64,000 nt of DNA from Sympetrum striolatum (taxonomy: Eukaryota; Arthropoda; Insecta; Odonata; Libellulidae), in the NCBI GenBank assembly GCA_947579665.1, contig OX388348.1, positions 17,422,001 through 17,486,000 on the forward strand, written 5' to 3'. This document shows, piece by piece, positions 37,100 through 49,430 of the stretch (position 1 is the stretch's first letter; each line of letters starts with the position of its first letter). The notes under the pieces were generated by a model that was not told the origin of the DNA, did not search any database, and saw only the letters and a list, made by a program, of their open reading frames with translations. The position numbers and the translations under genes were made by a program.

Positions 37100-37200
37100 A
37101 CTTTTGCATTGGATATACAATGTATAAGATGGCAGAATATGACTAGACCTTAGTCGAAACCGGTCGCACAATAAATTTACTGTGGAGCTAAGACAAAGTG
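37100..37200 (+). repeat. Dispersed-repeat fragment with GACTA-hairpin-GAAAC motif
   Basis: The segment contains GACTA-GACCT-TAGTC directly followed by GAAACCGGTC and then GCACAATAAA. A five-base-pair hairpin before GAAAC, then a self-complementary ACCGGT ending in GTC, mirrors the stem II / GAAA / stem III / cleavage-triplet order of type I hammerhead ribozymes. The upstream CTGANGA box is degenerate here (CAGAATA) and stem I does not pair, so the motif cannot be functional as read. The phrase looks like a fragment of a dispersed repeat. Confidence 0.35.
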
Positions 37201-37259
37201 ATATTTTCCTTCCTAACATGCTAACACTAAACAATGTATATTATACATATCTATGAGAA

Positions 37260-39030
37260 TAATGCTACAGATCATACTCATGTTGACTTTTTGCATTAAC
37301 CTATTTATGTTAATTTATAATATCCGCGATGAAACAAGTAAAGTTTATTCTTTAACAGAAAGTTAATTCAGCTCTTACAAAACTCGCAAAAATATGACTT
37401 TGGGGAATTATGTTTGTAAATTTTCATTAAAATTTTTGGGAAATATAATCCTTCAAGAAAAATGATGTCACTATATAGATAATTTAAAAAATTAAACATA
37501 AATTCATAATGAGACGTTATGGGATGGGTCTATTAGGATGATTGAAATGTTAAACGGTAAGATACAACATTAATATCAGAGCAGTTACTCAAATGTTAAT
37601 TCCTGATTTTTTCTCTGAAAGTCTTTGTATTTCCCCAATGAATGAAGTGATGTAGGACCTACCATACATCTAAATGAGTGTTACACCGCTTTAAGGACTT
37701 ATCCATCGATCTAGATACTGAACATCTATTCTTTCGTCGGCCATCAATACTTTTTAACTTTACTCAAATCTTTAAGGGCCAAGTCATCCTTTCAACAGCT
37801 ACTTCCTCTTTGACATGAAGGACCATGCGGCCTTGCCCTCATTTTTCCCCCTTTGTACTCCGCCCCATTTGACTCCCCTTTAAATTCAGCTCAACAACCC
37901 GCTTTGACGCTTCAAGATGACACGTGAGCATCCATTCTGGCGGAGTTAAAATTTGGAAACACTCGAAGTATCTCTTTTTGTGATAAATAATCTTTTGTCA
38001 TGTAAATTCATGTAATTAGAGCGGTGATAAATACGAGAAATGCCCCACATAATTGGGAAATTGCGGTGTCAAAAAGTTTTTATGAAGGAATTTCTCAATT
38101 TTTATGGAAGATTGTGCAATTTTAAATGAGCTACATGTCATTTGTGTAAGTTAAATTATACCACTCAAAATCGAAATAACTGGGTTCCTAATCAAGACTT
38201 TTTATTCCCAACCACTTTTTAAGGAAATTTTTCAGATCAATTTTGTCCTGTTTTTAAAAGAAGTGTACTTAATGTTTATTATTTGATTGTCTTAAATATA
38301 AAATCTTAAATATAAGCCATGCATTTCAATCGTTGAAGGTTTTATCATATGTTGGTAGGTACTTAAGAAGTAGACTAAAAATAATAAATGTATATTTTCA
38401 CGTGATAACCTGTGGGTATTTTAAGTATGATATTTTACCATATTTCACAGTAAATATTTTTGTTCGTTTACATTTAAAAAAATGTTTTTTACTGCTGTTT
38501 TTAGGTATATATGAGTTTCACTAAAGTAAACGCATTTCATTGAAAATTGTATGTAATATATTTAATAATATAATAACTTTCATCGTAAAATAAGTCATAT
38601 TTTTTATCATATTCATTGAATAATAGATTTATGAAACGTATTTTAAACTTGTTCAAATATTTTAAAGCGGACCTCTCTTTAATTTAGTTTTCTTTGTTAG
38701 AGTATTACTAACAGAGTTAATTTTCTGAGTATTTACCGTTCATTAAATTCTAACCTCTGAATCGTGGTCTTACCGTGCAATACTTTGATTGGCTTAGTAA
38801 ATTTTATTGACAGAAAATAAATTTTGATTGACAGGAGAATTTGAATTTAACTCACTTTATCCTCATAATTGTTTTTTTACTTTTAAACCATCTTGGTACT
38901 TCATAATATAATGAGATACTGTAGGAATAAAATTAAAAATTTGACACGAAATGGAATAGATAAGCTTATATGTCCACATACTTCATCAGTGCTATAACTT
39001 TATAGAAAATCCCAGAGTCCCAAGCATGAA
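37260..39030. other. Anonymous AT-rich DNA
   Basis: About 1.8 kb with no recognised gene or bounded repeat. A slightly C-richer stretch near 37790-37930 has no distinctive features. Confidence 0.6.
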
Positions 39031-39039
39031 TGTCGATAT

Positions 39040-39440
39040 TTGCTATGATCTTACGGGAGCAAGGGACCGAGATCATAAAGTGTGGAACCCATGAGAAGTT
39101 TCCGAAACCCGTCGGGATTTCTGCGCCAATTCAATTCCGAGGGTCAGCCTATCAGTTCGAAGCAGCGAGGGAGCTCGCGTTCCGGGGAGTTTGCGAGTTA
39201 TCGGAGGAAAGAAAGTTTGCGTTATGTCAGGTAACGGCTCTGGACTTCTGGGAGAAGAATAAAACGCGGGAAGGGACACGAGAGAGAGAGAGAGATTCGG
39301 GAGGAGAAAGTGAAACTTTAAAAAGCGGGTACAAACAGCGGAAAAATGCGAGCGGAAAAAACTCTCTAAAATATTCGGAGCGGAGATTACATCAAAGCAG
39401 ACGTTATATCTAAAAATGAGAACGGCATGAAAAAGTCCCT
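39040..39440. other. GC-elevated patch with opposed open frames
   Basis: Two open frames of about 125 codons occupy the same bases on opposite strands (39030-39413 plus, 39073-39447 minus). Neither is recognisable. A short (GA)n lies near 39282-39296. This is probably compositional. Confidence 0.4.
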
Positions 39441-40564
39441 CTCCCAAGGTGTATCCTCAAAGGAAATAATGAAGCAAAAATGTTCGGAACGTGCACAAAT
39501 CCCGGGAAGTTTTTTATGGCGAAAACGTCGTTCTCCGAATAATTGAGTTTGAACACGTCACTCCGCTTTGGATTTGATGTTAGGATAAGTTTATAAAAAA
39601 AGCGTCGAGAGGGGATAAGTTTCGTTTGAAATGCGACAGTTGGATCATTTTGTCCCGTGGTGATTGACGTTTGAAAGGGAGGAAGTTGTTCTCTGGAAAG
39701 TTTTCATGTTTTGTCTTTCAATCATCTCTCTCCGGTTTGAGGATTTGGACGTAAAAGTAAAAAAACAACTTATATTCCCTCTCTTCTCCCAGGAATTTTA
39801 TAGGATGTGTCATCAATCAATTTTTGTAACATTTAATTCTCTCACACCATAGGTTAATTTCCACAAACTCGTTATTTGTACTCCAATGAATTGTCATAAA
39901 TATCGTCGAATACTGATGAAAATATGATTTAATGACATCTGCAAAGAATTGACAATTCCTGCAGCATTGGTATAGTACTATCATTTAAACCAACTTGAGT
40001 TATGGTTACATACATACAAGTTAAATCAACCCTTATATAGAAAGTAAACTGATATTTAACTTAGGCATGAAATTTGCTATGTCTATTTTATTTATTTATT
40101 CTTAAAAACTTGAAATAGGCACCAGGTCAGGCGGTAGTAATTTCTGTGTGAAGAGGGAAAAATTGAATATTCTGCCTGATATTCTCACCCTAGTGGGGAG
40201 AATAATCATCCAAGCCTCGGTGCTTAGGGATCAGCCTTCGCGGTTTCCGTTTAGTAATCCAAGTTCTCGAGGAATGCTGTTATGGAGAACTCAGCCCCTT
40301 AAGAGCAAGGAGCCACACTCAGCTGCGAGGATGTATAAATCACGTTGACACGCCGCTTGGGTCAATTAGGAGGAGAACAGAGGGCGTGACATTGGCGCAC
40401 TCATAACGAAAGCATATGGGATAATTTGAGAGTGCTTAAAGGGCGCGAGGGCGTGTTTCAAGAACAATTTAATAATTCATGAGCTGTGGAAACTGTTTGT
40501 CTTTCTCTGTTCAAATATTCATTAACCCAGAGATGGTATCTCACAATGCATTATTGTTAAACAT

Positions 40565-40925
40565 ATCCCATATAATGTCATTTCATCATTAGTTTTTTTA
40601 ATGATATTTACGTGTTTCTACAATACACTAGATAATTGTATTTACGCATGCCTTTTATGTCATTCCAAATCTAATTTAACATATAAAATCTACGGAAAAA
40701 TACATTCAAACAAAACCTGTTTTTCAATAACCATAACCCATATGACGTTATATCATGATGTTATTTCATAGTGATCCTTTCATAATGAGATTTGAATGTT
40801 TCTAGGATACACTAGAGACTTGCATTTATCTATAACTTTTACATCATTCAAAATATAATTTACTATGTCAGCTCTTTGGAAAACGACATTTCGTTCAAAT
40901 AAAACCTCTATTTAATTAGCCATAG
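40565..40925. repeat. Diverged tandem duplication, unit about 170-190 bp
   Basis: Shared landmarks in order are CCCATA (40567 and 40737), TGTTTCT (40613, 40797), TACACTAGA (40624, 40808) and AAACCT (40713, 40902). Spacing drifts from 170 to 189 because of small indels. Identity is moderate, so the event is old. Neither unit encodes anything. Confidence 0.65.
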
Positions 40926-41510
40926 CGAAAACCGTGATTCGTACGTTTAAAAAGGTTCAGTAGTAATTTCCGCTTAACTTTGGGTGTAAAAATAGAATAA
41001 ATGTCGATTAAAAAGTAATTTTTCGTAATTCCTATGTCCTTGTTTTTATGCCCCTTAAATTTGTATTTCTTGTCTGGAGTATTTCTGCGCCAAGTAATGA
41101 ATCAACAAAATGTTCAGCGGATAAAATGCAAAATAACATTTTTGGAGTTGAAAATATTAAAAGCAACAAATCTCGAGCACGGTTGGGAGTATTGCACTGC
41201 ACATCAGAGTCTAGGATTTTTGTGATATACTCTATGCATAGAAAAACATGCAAGGATGAAATATCATAAACATAATACCATATTTTCTGCGAAATGTCAG
41301 CTGAAAATTAAGAATAACGCGTAAATTAATCAGCTCTGTTTTCGCGAATGCGCTATTAAATGTAGACGTGCACTTTAAGAAAACATCCAAATTTTTAAGA
41401 CTAAATCAAGCTTTAGCATACTTGATGAGATTTTTGGTCAAAGCACTACCAAAAAAGCTCTTGGTATTTGGAATTCTAATTGTAAGGTATGTGTAATGTC
41501 ATCTTACGTA

Positions 41511-41620
41511 CGGGCTGCGGTGGCGGAGCGATGAGCGTGCTAGCACTTTAATGCCAAGGTTACGGGTTCGAATCCCGAAGTTGGATTTTCTTGGCTAGGG
41601 AATGGTTGTGTCTTTGTAAA
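41511..41620 (+). mobile_element. tRNA-derived SINE with shared body
   Basis: GGGCTGCGGTGGCGGAGCGA gives an A-box region, and GGGTTCGAATCCC at 41564-41576 is a perfect B box. The sequence after the head, GGATTTTCTTGGCTAGGGA followed by ATGGTTGTGT, matches the equivalent segment of the SINE at 55397 (GGATTTTTCCGATTCAGGGA then ATGGTTGTGT). A shared body after the tRNA-like head shows that the two belong to one SINE family. The 3' end is not clear and may lie beyond 41620. Confidence 0.75.
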
Positions 41621-41829
41621 TAGTATTAACTAATGAAATGGATGTAATTGGGATCTTCCTGTTATCATTACAGAATTTATTATTGTTAATTACTTCTCGT
41701 CGAGGATAAACTAATCTAACATGGTGTGTATGAAGGTTCGGCAGCTTACTGGGTTTGGTTTACCAATAAGTGTAGCAATCTATACTTTATCATGGAATAA
41801 ATAGTCACGAACCTGAGTCAGCATTTTTA

Positions 41830-43540
41830 CAAATAACCTGACGAATGTGTAAGTGCCCTTTAAAGCTGGCGGGTTATACTTCATTCGAAATTGTATATAA
41901 TGAGCTCTTTTGCGACTGTGTAAGGCTCAATTTTTTTATTTAACTATCCTTTGTTATCATTAAAGCTGCAAAGAGGGAACATTTATAATATTCAAATCCT
42001 TTATCCATCGCAACGGATTTTCCATTGCAAAAAGCAGCAATTGATTGGCGAAAATCCAAAGAGTTATTGGATAAAAGTGCATGTTCACCCTATGATCAAT
42101 CCAAACTTTGGGAAAAAATCGGAAATTTAATGCGGCGTGCGTAATTGAATATTTATATGTTTGTATACCCATTGGTAATTGCAAAGGGAAATCATTAGTG
42201 TTTGCCGAAAACTCACATGCATATTGATGCTATATTATATCCAGCGTTCCCAATTTATTTTTGTAAATATTTGCCCGGAAAACATGTTTCTGTTCCCTTA
42301 AATTGTTATTCAAACCAGCCAATTAAATTTTTAAACCTCTCATTATCCCCTTTATGTCTCTTAAAATGGAGCAAAAATTTGTTAAATTCACAGTTTGTCG
42401 TTATCACATGGTAAAAGTGCACCTCATAAACCGTAGATCCGCTAAGATTTAGCATAAAACATCGACTATTTTTGTATAATAGAATCCAAAAAAAGGGATG
42501 AATGAAAAATTAACAAATGATTTTGTTTCTTTCAGGTATGGACAACTTCAGTTTGAACTATTCCCATGAAAATGCCGTGGTATATAAAGACTAACAGGTA
42601 TGCTAAGAGCAAACTTTTTCCTTTTTTTCAGCAGAATGTAGATAGTTGTCTATTTTACTCTGCATCATTTAAATTTGTTATTCAGTTTTCATTAGAATGG
42701 GCAGTTTCATAACAGATCGAGAAATACCCTAGTAACTTGATTGACTTTCCACTATCCAAGTGAATCTTGTTTGTGTGTCGGCTTCTTCGGAAGTATATAT
42801 TTCTGTTATTGGAATTATATAAATTGCAAAATAATTGATTTATAAAATGCTATGAATCTGACGTATGGGAAGAATATAGCCACTGCAAGAAAACAAGGAA
42901 CAGGATTGTGAAAATCAACGATTGCAAGAATTATTTTGTGATGGTAACAAATAATATCATAAAGTCTATCATAACCGATGAATATCTTATGAGAGAAAGA
43001 GCATACAATTTTAAGTAAAATAATTTTATCACAATTTAGACAGGCATAGCAAATAAATAGAAAATTGACAATCTGTAAGGAAATTTGGATGAATATTTTA
43101 ATATTTTATAGCAGTAGGCGTAATCTCGTCATCGTAATGTCATCCGCTTACGTTATGAAGTTAAGAAAATTAAACCAATATTTACTATAAGTATCTCTTA
43201 CTTTCGAAAATTTCAGTCACGACGGTTGTTTTTAGTACACAATTACGTCAAATTAATCATAAAATTCCTTATAACGCCGTTAGCGATAATTCCCGCCACA
43301 ACTGCGAGATGAGAGTGCATACTTTCCAGCATAACATTGCAAACACATTGCCATTTTAATTAGGGAAATAATGATTCCAACAGTAGATTATGAACTAGGA
43401 GAGAGTCGGATTGTAGCATTAGCTCGATGTGAATTCCGAGGACTTGTTTACGAACGTGCAATAAATTTGCGTTGCATGTTAACAAGACCCAACTTCAGTG
43501 GTTTATGGTCGCCTAGCACGAAGTACTTATCCTACGCCCA
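41830..43540. other. Anonymous AT-rich DNA
   Basis: No gene recognised. A polypyrimidine-AG resembling a splice acceptor occurs near 42520-42535, but nothing exon-like follows it. Confidence 0.5.
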
Positions 43541-43990
43541 TTAGAGTAAAATTCAAACGAACCCACTCTCTCCCAATGCCTCATCTCATGTCATTTCTAA
43601 TCTGCTCCGATGGCAGTTTCGTGTCGCGGCCGGGAGAGGCGCCGGTGTAGCTTTGTTCGCGAGTCAGTATCACTAATGAGGCTCCGCTGGTAAGCTGTGT
43701 CTCTTACACATCCTCTCGTACAGAGACGCAAAAAATCCACACCACCCTTGCTCGGCCCAAAAATATACTTCCCTGCCATGTTTTTCACTCTCGCTACCCT
43801 AAAAAATTATAAAGGACGACCTCAAAAATATCCACGAGATTTATTGTCTGCGAGGGACAACTCTCTCCGAACGTGATTCCGCGGCGCTTGCCGTTGTCGT
43901 TTCCTATCTGGGGGACTTTTTTGCCTCTCTCCACGCTATTGTTGTCTATCCGTGGATGGACCTGTTTGCTTTTGAATTTACCATAGTTTT
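43540..43990. other. GC-elevated, CpG-containing patch
   Basis: About 450 bases with clearly more G, C and CpG than the flanks, densest at 43600-43700. The only open frame (43597-43788 minus, 63 codons) is unrecognised. Confidence 0.45.
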
Positions 43991-43999
43991 CGCTGAATG

Positions 44000-45600
44000 G
44001 CTAAAGGGAGCGTGACAAGATTGGGTATAATTCAGTTATTTTTGAATTAATAATGAAATGAGCTTTCTTCTATTTTATTTCTTCTTTTACGAAAAAGCTG
44101 GATAAAATTTGATGCATAAAAGGGAAAAAATTCACATAATATCACACATTTCTGTTATTTCACCATAAAAGTTCAGCCAGCCTTTGATTTTTTATACTGT
44201 ACCCTACATATCCGTGAGTTACATTATACGTAACTTTTTGCAGTCTGTTGTATTACCTTAGTTTCTTTATTTATATCAAGTTTGGATTTAGATTGTTCTT
44301 TTTTACCATTCTTTGACCTGAATATTTTGTCGAGCCGCTTTAAGCCTTTTCTCACACTGTTTTAAAACAATACACGTATGCTATTTGGTGGAAATTTAGT
44401 GAATTCTCGATCAAGGAAAATATATGGTTCGCTTGGATACTGGCTGTCGATCGATACTCAGTTAAAAATATTTAAGTGATTGAAGAAAGGATACAGAAAG
44501 AAAAAGAAACATAAAAATGAAAATATGTCCAGGAATATGAGCTATTGGGTGATAATATATAGGGGGAAGGGAATTCTGCTGGTAACTTGATGAACTTACC
44601 GAAAGGTGAGGGCTGCATGATACTGTGTTCAGTCGAGGTATCTGTTTGGTCCTTTATTCACAATTATATGATTCAGATAGCATTGGAGAGGTAGTACGGT
44701 TTATTAGGTGAGATGATCATTGAGGTAGTTTGCCTTTGTCTTCATCACTTGCTTGCCTAAGTTTGAGAATCGTGCGAGGCACGAATTGAGATATTCAAAA
44801 ACCTCAATGATTTATTGTTGCGTTCTACTGACAGCAAATTATTACTATCTCAAAATAAGTCAAACTGTAAGAAAAAATCAAACATCATATTAACAGGGCT
44901 TATTAGAATTCTATTTACAAATCCGAACTATTCTATCTAGCTACCAATTATAAATTGGGCGAACGAAGTCATTTTAATGCTTTCTCTTAAACTCTGAAAG
45001 ATAAGTTTGTGACATGCTATAGATATGTGAGTTAAGAACCGAGTGAGGATGGGAAAATTTCTGATTTTCAGAGCACACTGGTTTAGTGCGATAAATTCAA
45101 AACGGGAAACTGGAAGCTAAGTTTCTGTACTATATACGGATTCTTGCTAACATAGTCTATGGAAGTCATAGTCATGAATGGAATATTTTTCATTTAGTAT
45201 TTGATAGAAAAAAATTATCATTAAGTTACCTCTATATCTGTGTCTGTGATGACATTAAAGCTACTGAAAGTATGAATGCCTCTGAATAATGGCACTGCTA
45301 AAGGTCTCTCATTATGGAAAGCCAAGAAAAGTGTTAGAGTCAAAGAGTCACCATCCTTCGCCTACGTGGATATGATATATTTATAGCATTCTGACTTGGC
45401 AAGATTAGCAAGGAAAAATTACCTCACTACTCCTCATCATACCTAGTAAGCCTCATTCCCTGTACAAGCTCTTGCTGGCTAATGTTAGAGGGGCTGAGGT
45501 TCAAACCGGCATTTGGACTAAATTCTACACAGATAAATCGTAAACAAACCAACAGAATATTAAGAATGAATTGAACATATTTCGGAGGAACATGCAAAGA
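44000..45600. other. Anonymous AT-rich DNA with a short inverted repeat
   Basis: No gene seen. ATCATTGAGGT (44716-44726) and its reverse complement (44801-44811) flank about 75 bases that contain a small hairpin CGTGC-GAG-GCACG. This could be a relic of a foldback. Confidence 0.45.
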
Positions 45601-46502
45601 TATCAAAAGCTTAAATTAGTTTCATCGTTATTTTGATTCTGAGGAAGGGAAAGAGCTTTTGGAAATGAAGTGATCGTTGATGAAGCGAGAAACTGAATCG
45701 AAAGCGGAAACTCTTTCTCTTCGTTTCCTGGGTTTTATAATCAGTTCGGCAGAAATCTCTTCCGAAAAATTTATCATCCAGGTCTCTCTCGCATTTGAGA
45801 AGTCTTCGTTTTCTCTTAATTCAACGAACTCGCTAACTAAATCAGCACTTGCGATACCCACTTCTGGTACGTCTTACGCTTCAATTATCTCATGGAAGCC
45901 GTCTTGTTTTCCTCTTGTAAAAATGAGGCAGCTCTTGGTTTATACGGTGGCTTGATTTCGTTAATTCGACGCCAAAGTGGCTTCAGGAATTAGCCCCATT
46001 CAGATTCGTACAAATACGGCTCATCCTTGCGGAAAATTTAGAATTATAATTATATAAGATGCCTTGGTTGGTTTAGTTCAAAAAATAGTGACCGGATTCT
46101 TATGTGTCTTTGAAATTCAAATATTTGAACCAAGAGTGATCAATGGTGAATTTACAAATACTAAAATATCTCCATAAAAGACTGGTTGAAGAAAAGAAGG
46201 ACAATGGAAATTTGATTAAGATAATGAAAATCAATGAGGAATGGTTGTGGTGCTTGGGTTTAAGGCATGGTTAGGTTTTAATCTGAGAATAATTTCGAGA
46301 TGTTTGTCAACTTAAAACGATTGATAGAGCTGTAGGGCCTCGATGACACAATAGTGAAAATAGAGACATAATTGGGCCTAGAAAGTAGGTTCCCGATGAT
46401 GAAGAACACCTACCCACTTTACGGGGAGAGATATTCTTGCCCTTGCACTTCCTTTCATACAAAGCAACCCGTTTTATGGATCGGAATTGACGCAGCATTT
46501 TA

Positions 46503-46562
46503 GTATAGCGGTTTTAATGCCTTCCGGGAAAGGGGAAGATCTGGAGTCGAGTTCTGGGCATA
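46503..46562 (+). mobile_element. tRNA-derived SINE head
   Basis: Reads TAGCGGTTTTAATGCCTTCC, GGGAAAGGGGAAGATCT and then GGAGTCGAGTTCTGGGC, an A-box region, a middle and a B box. The middle GGAAAGGGGAAGATCT is shared with the heads at 13679-13735 and within 19045-19214 (minus). It is therefore a third member of that SINE family. Confidence 0.6.
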
Positions 46563-46929
46563 TCACCATGTTTTGACTCTTCCGCTCCTTCATCATTTAT
46601 CGTGATTAACTAAACCTCAATAATTTAAAATCTTAATTTTCCTGAAATACAGTTCAACGATGAATGATATTAAAAGTTTATTTGCAGTAATTGTTGAAGA
46701 ATGTCATTTTTCTGTTGCATTGTATTTATTGAGGCATCACCAATTGATAATGAGCATGATAATTTCATCATCCTTGTAACAGATGAAATAAATTTTTGCA
46801 AACTGAGTATGGAAAAGGGATCGAATAAGTTTCTTTAAGATTAAAATCAAGCCTTTCAACACAGCATGCGAGGAGTATATAGCAAATGTGCAACTAGGAA
46901 TCGATGCCTCATATGTCATACATTTAGAC

Positions 46930-47480
46930 CGCTAAATGTACACTTTACTCGGAATGATTTCGAAATGTTTCTCCTCCTGAAAATTTCGCAGCAGACCGCA
47001 ATCCGGGCGCGAAGTTGCTATGTACGAAGAAAAGTCAGCAGATGATCACACGAAGTTAGAATATTCTCAGCCCATTTGTTCGATAAAATTTAATCCGAAA
47101 CGACGGCCTGAGGTTTAGACGAGGGCGCGCAAACATTTTTTTAACTTTCAATGGAATGAAAAAAAGCAAGAGAGGCTCCGAGCCAAACGAACCAGTGAAA
47201 GCATTTCGAAAAATATTTCTTTTTTCCCCCGAGGGAAAAAAATCCTCTCAGAGTCTGAATGGGATTCCGGATGTCCATTTGCTGGAACAAGTTTTGCATT
47301 CCATTGAGAAGTACACGGGGCAGAAGAGAGCATGCAATAGACTTCGCTTTTGAAAAAATAAATAATTCAGTGTCTGATTTTACGAGATAAAATAAGTTTC
47401 CCTGCCGGATCCCACGTGGGGTGTACCTTGGTGTTGCTTCGTGCTTTCGCTTCGCCCAAAGCTTGCAGGTTCTCAAGTTT
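46930..47480. other. GC-elevated patch with opposed open frames
   Basis: Open frames of 61-111 codons overlap on both strands (47141-47476 minus, 47156-47353 plus). None is recognisable. Composition explains them. Confidence 0.4.
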
Positions 47481-48479
47481 TTGCCTGGAAGTGAGGTCAG
47501 AGACGAAATTTTTCCAGTTCATAGAAATGAAGAGATACGATATTTCCTTGCGAATTTCAATAAGGAAAACGTTGCCTCTTGATGGATTCCACTCTTATTT
47601 TCCGGTATTCAACGCGTCTGATAATTTTACTGATGAATGATTTCCGGGTTGCATTCATTTTGAACGCGAAATTAAAAAGTTTATTTTTGATACAGTAGAG
47701 CGTAGCTTTGAAGAGGGAAATCCCAATTATAAAGAGACAGAATCGATATCAATTCCACAGTATTTTATTTTTCGCTATGGTGAGTACCTCTTTTATTTAT
47801 TTTAAGTGAGCTGTTTCTTTTCCAGTTGATTTATTGCTATGGTTCTACCTTCATGTTAATAAAAGTATTGTATTTTGCAAATCTGCAAACCACTGTCGAA
47901 ATTTGATCGTGGATGGCCGTATGTTACACAAGGAGCAGGGTCAATGCAGGAACTTTATTGCTATAAATCTTAAAATATCCAATAAATTTCCATTTAATTC
48001 TGTTAAGATTAATGTTTATCTTAATATCCAATAAAACTACACCAAAGAAAAAAATTGCTTTGGGAATATGCTGTAAAAGATGAGTGTTGTAACCATCATC
48101 CAATTATCTCAACATGCAATGAATGATACTATTCTGCATTATAATAAATCCATGAAGGTGTGTAAGTTTTAATACTTCTATTTTATATGGCATAAAAACT
48201 AACTAAATGATTCGAGTAATATATATGACGCAGATTCATCTTTGGCCATAGCAGTATTCCTTAGCTCGTGCCATAACTTTCGTTAGGGCGGTTTAGAGTG
48301 AGCTGTAGAAGTTGATATGTAGTCCAAAAGGCTGCCTTCTGGGACATCTAGGAAGTTTTATTTACTTGCGTTTTAATAAGAAATTTACGCTAGCCTATTT
48401 ACATTTATTTATCTCCAACTGATGCTGTACACAAACATCAAGAAAAATATACGTTATCGTAACAGCAGCATGTAACTCT

Positions 48480-49160
48480 GGGGTCCCTCGAGGACTCTCC
48501 TTGGTTTGCTGAGGGTTAAATTGTATGACGATTCAATTACTCACGAAAAAGGAAACACTGGACACTCAACATGAGAGCACTCGATCGATATTCACCGCGC
48601 AAACATCGAAGTATGAATCCAAGATCGCTACAGAGTGTATGAGTTTCGACATCAGTTGCAACAGCCGCTCAAATGCGAAGCCTCGGTATTCTTACCGCAA
48701 GAGACAGGTCACCCGGCCAACTCTAATCGGTCCACAAACGTTATCCGCCGAGAGTACTCCGCTCATTTCCCGTTCAACTACACCAGGGCCGAAACAAAGC
48801 CTGAAACAACAGCGTTCCCTCGAAATCCATTTGTCCAATTTCACGGGAACCCAGCCGCCTGCGCGCCCTCGTTTTGATTGGTTGAACTTTCGGCCGCGTT
48901 CCTTCATGCATTCCCACAGATCAAACCATCAGCGCTATAGGCGGGCGGGGTGGAAACGTGTTCCGTTTTTGGGCTGTTTGACAAACAGCTCCGTAGGATG
49001 GTTTGCGATAATATTCCCAGCTGCGAGCCAAGGAAGGATAAATAAACGGAGTACGTGCGGGGAATGAAGCTCTTTTGTGATTTCCTACGGTGTTGACGCG
49101 CCCAATTAGGGTCCGATTGGATTATGCGAGGTTGCCGAATTTGAGGGGATCGCTCGGTGG
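48480..49160. other. GC-elevated, CpG-rich patch with a 180-codon open frame
   Basis: The most CpG-rich patch in the window. A 180-codon open frame (48525-49067, plus) starts MTIQLLTKKETLD. Its translation is basic and rich in Ser, Thr, Arg and Pro, with no membrane segment and no domain I can name. Two further frames overlap it on both strands. It could be a single exon of an unknown gene, but no splice or promoter evidence is clear. I lean towards a non-coding compositional island. Confidence 0.35.
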
Positions 49161-49213
49161 GAGTTAACTACGATTTTGCTTAACGACTGTACTGAATTTG
49201 GTTTGCTCCAAAA

Positions 49214-49430
49214 TACGTTAGTATCCGTACTAGAATTAATGCTGTAATTTCATTAAACTTACACATTAAAGTTTAAGTTTGAGTTTTCCTTTTTAGTAAC
49301 TTTACTATTTAACATTCCAAAGGCCTCAGACTCCTATGGTATTGAATTTAATGACGTCATTTCAGCGTGCACATTTAAGTTCAGATTTGAGGTTTTCTTT
49401 TTATTCATTTCATTGTTTATCATTCCAAAT
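49214..49430. repeat. Diverged tandem dimer, period 108 bp
   Basis: Matching landmarks at a constant 108-base offset: CACATT (49262, 49370), GAGTTTTCCTTTTTA / GAGGTTTTCTTTTTA (49281, 49389) and ATTCCAAA (49314, 49422). It is old and non-coding. Confidence 0.75.

Noticed and set aside
41511..41590. Possible functional tRNA gene
   Set aside because: Same reason: the 3' side runs into the shared SINE body instead of an acceptor stem and terminator.
42520..42600. Polypyrimidine-AG resembling a splice acceptor followed by an exon
   Set aside because: The sequence after it has no coding character, and such motifs are frequent by chance in T-rich DNA.
46160..46285. Possible LINE-like reading (RLVEEKKDN ... 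EEWLWCLGLRHG)
   Set aside because: Only a loose resemblance to the W-x-G-H-V-L-R-H segment, without the flanking Gly/Arg-rich block. Too weak to call.
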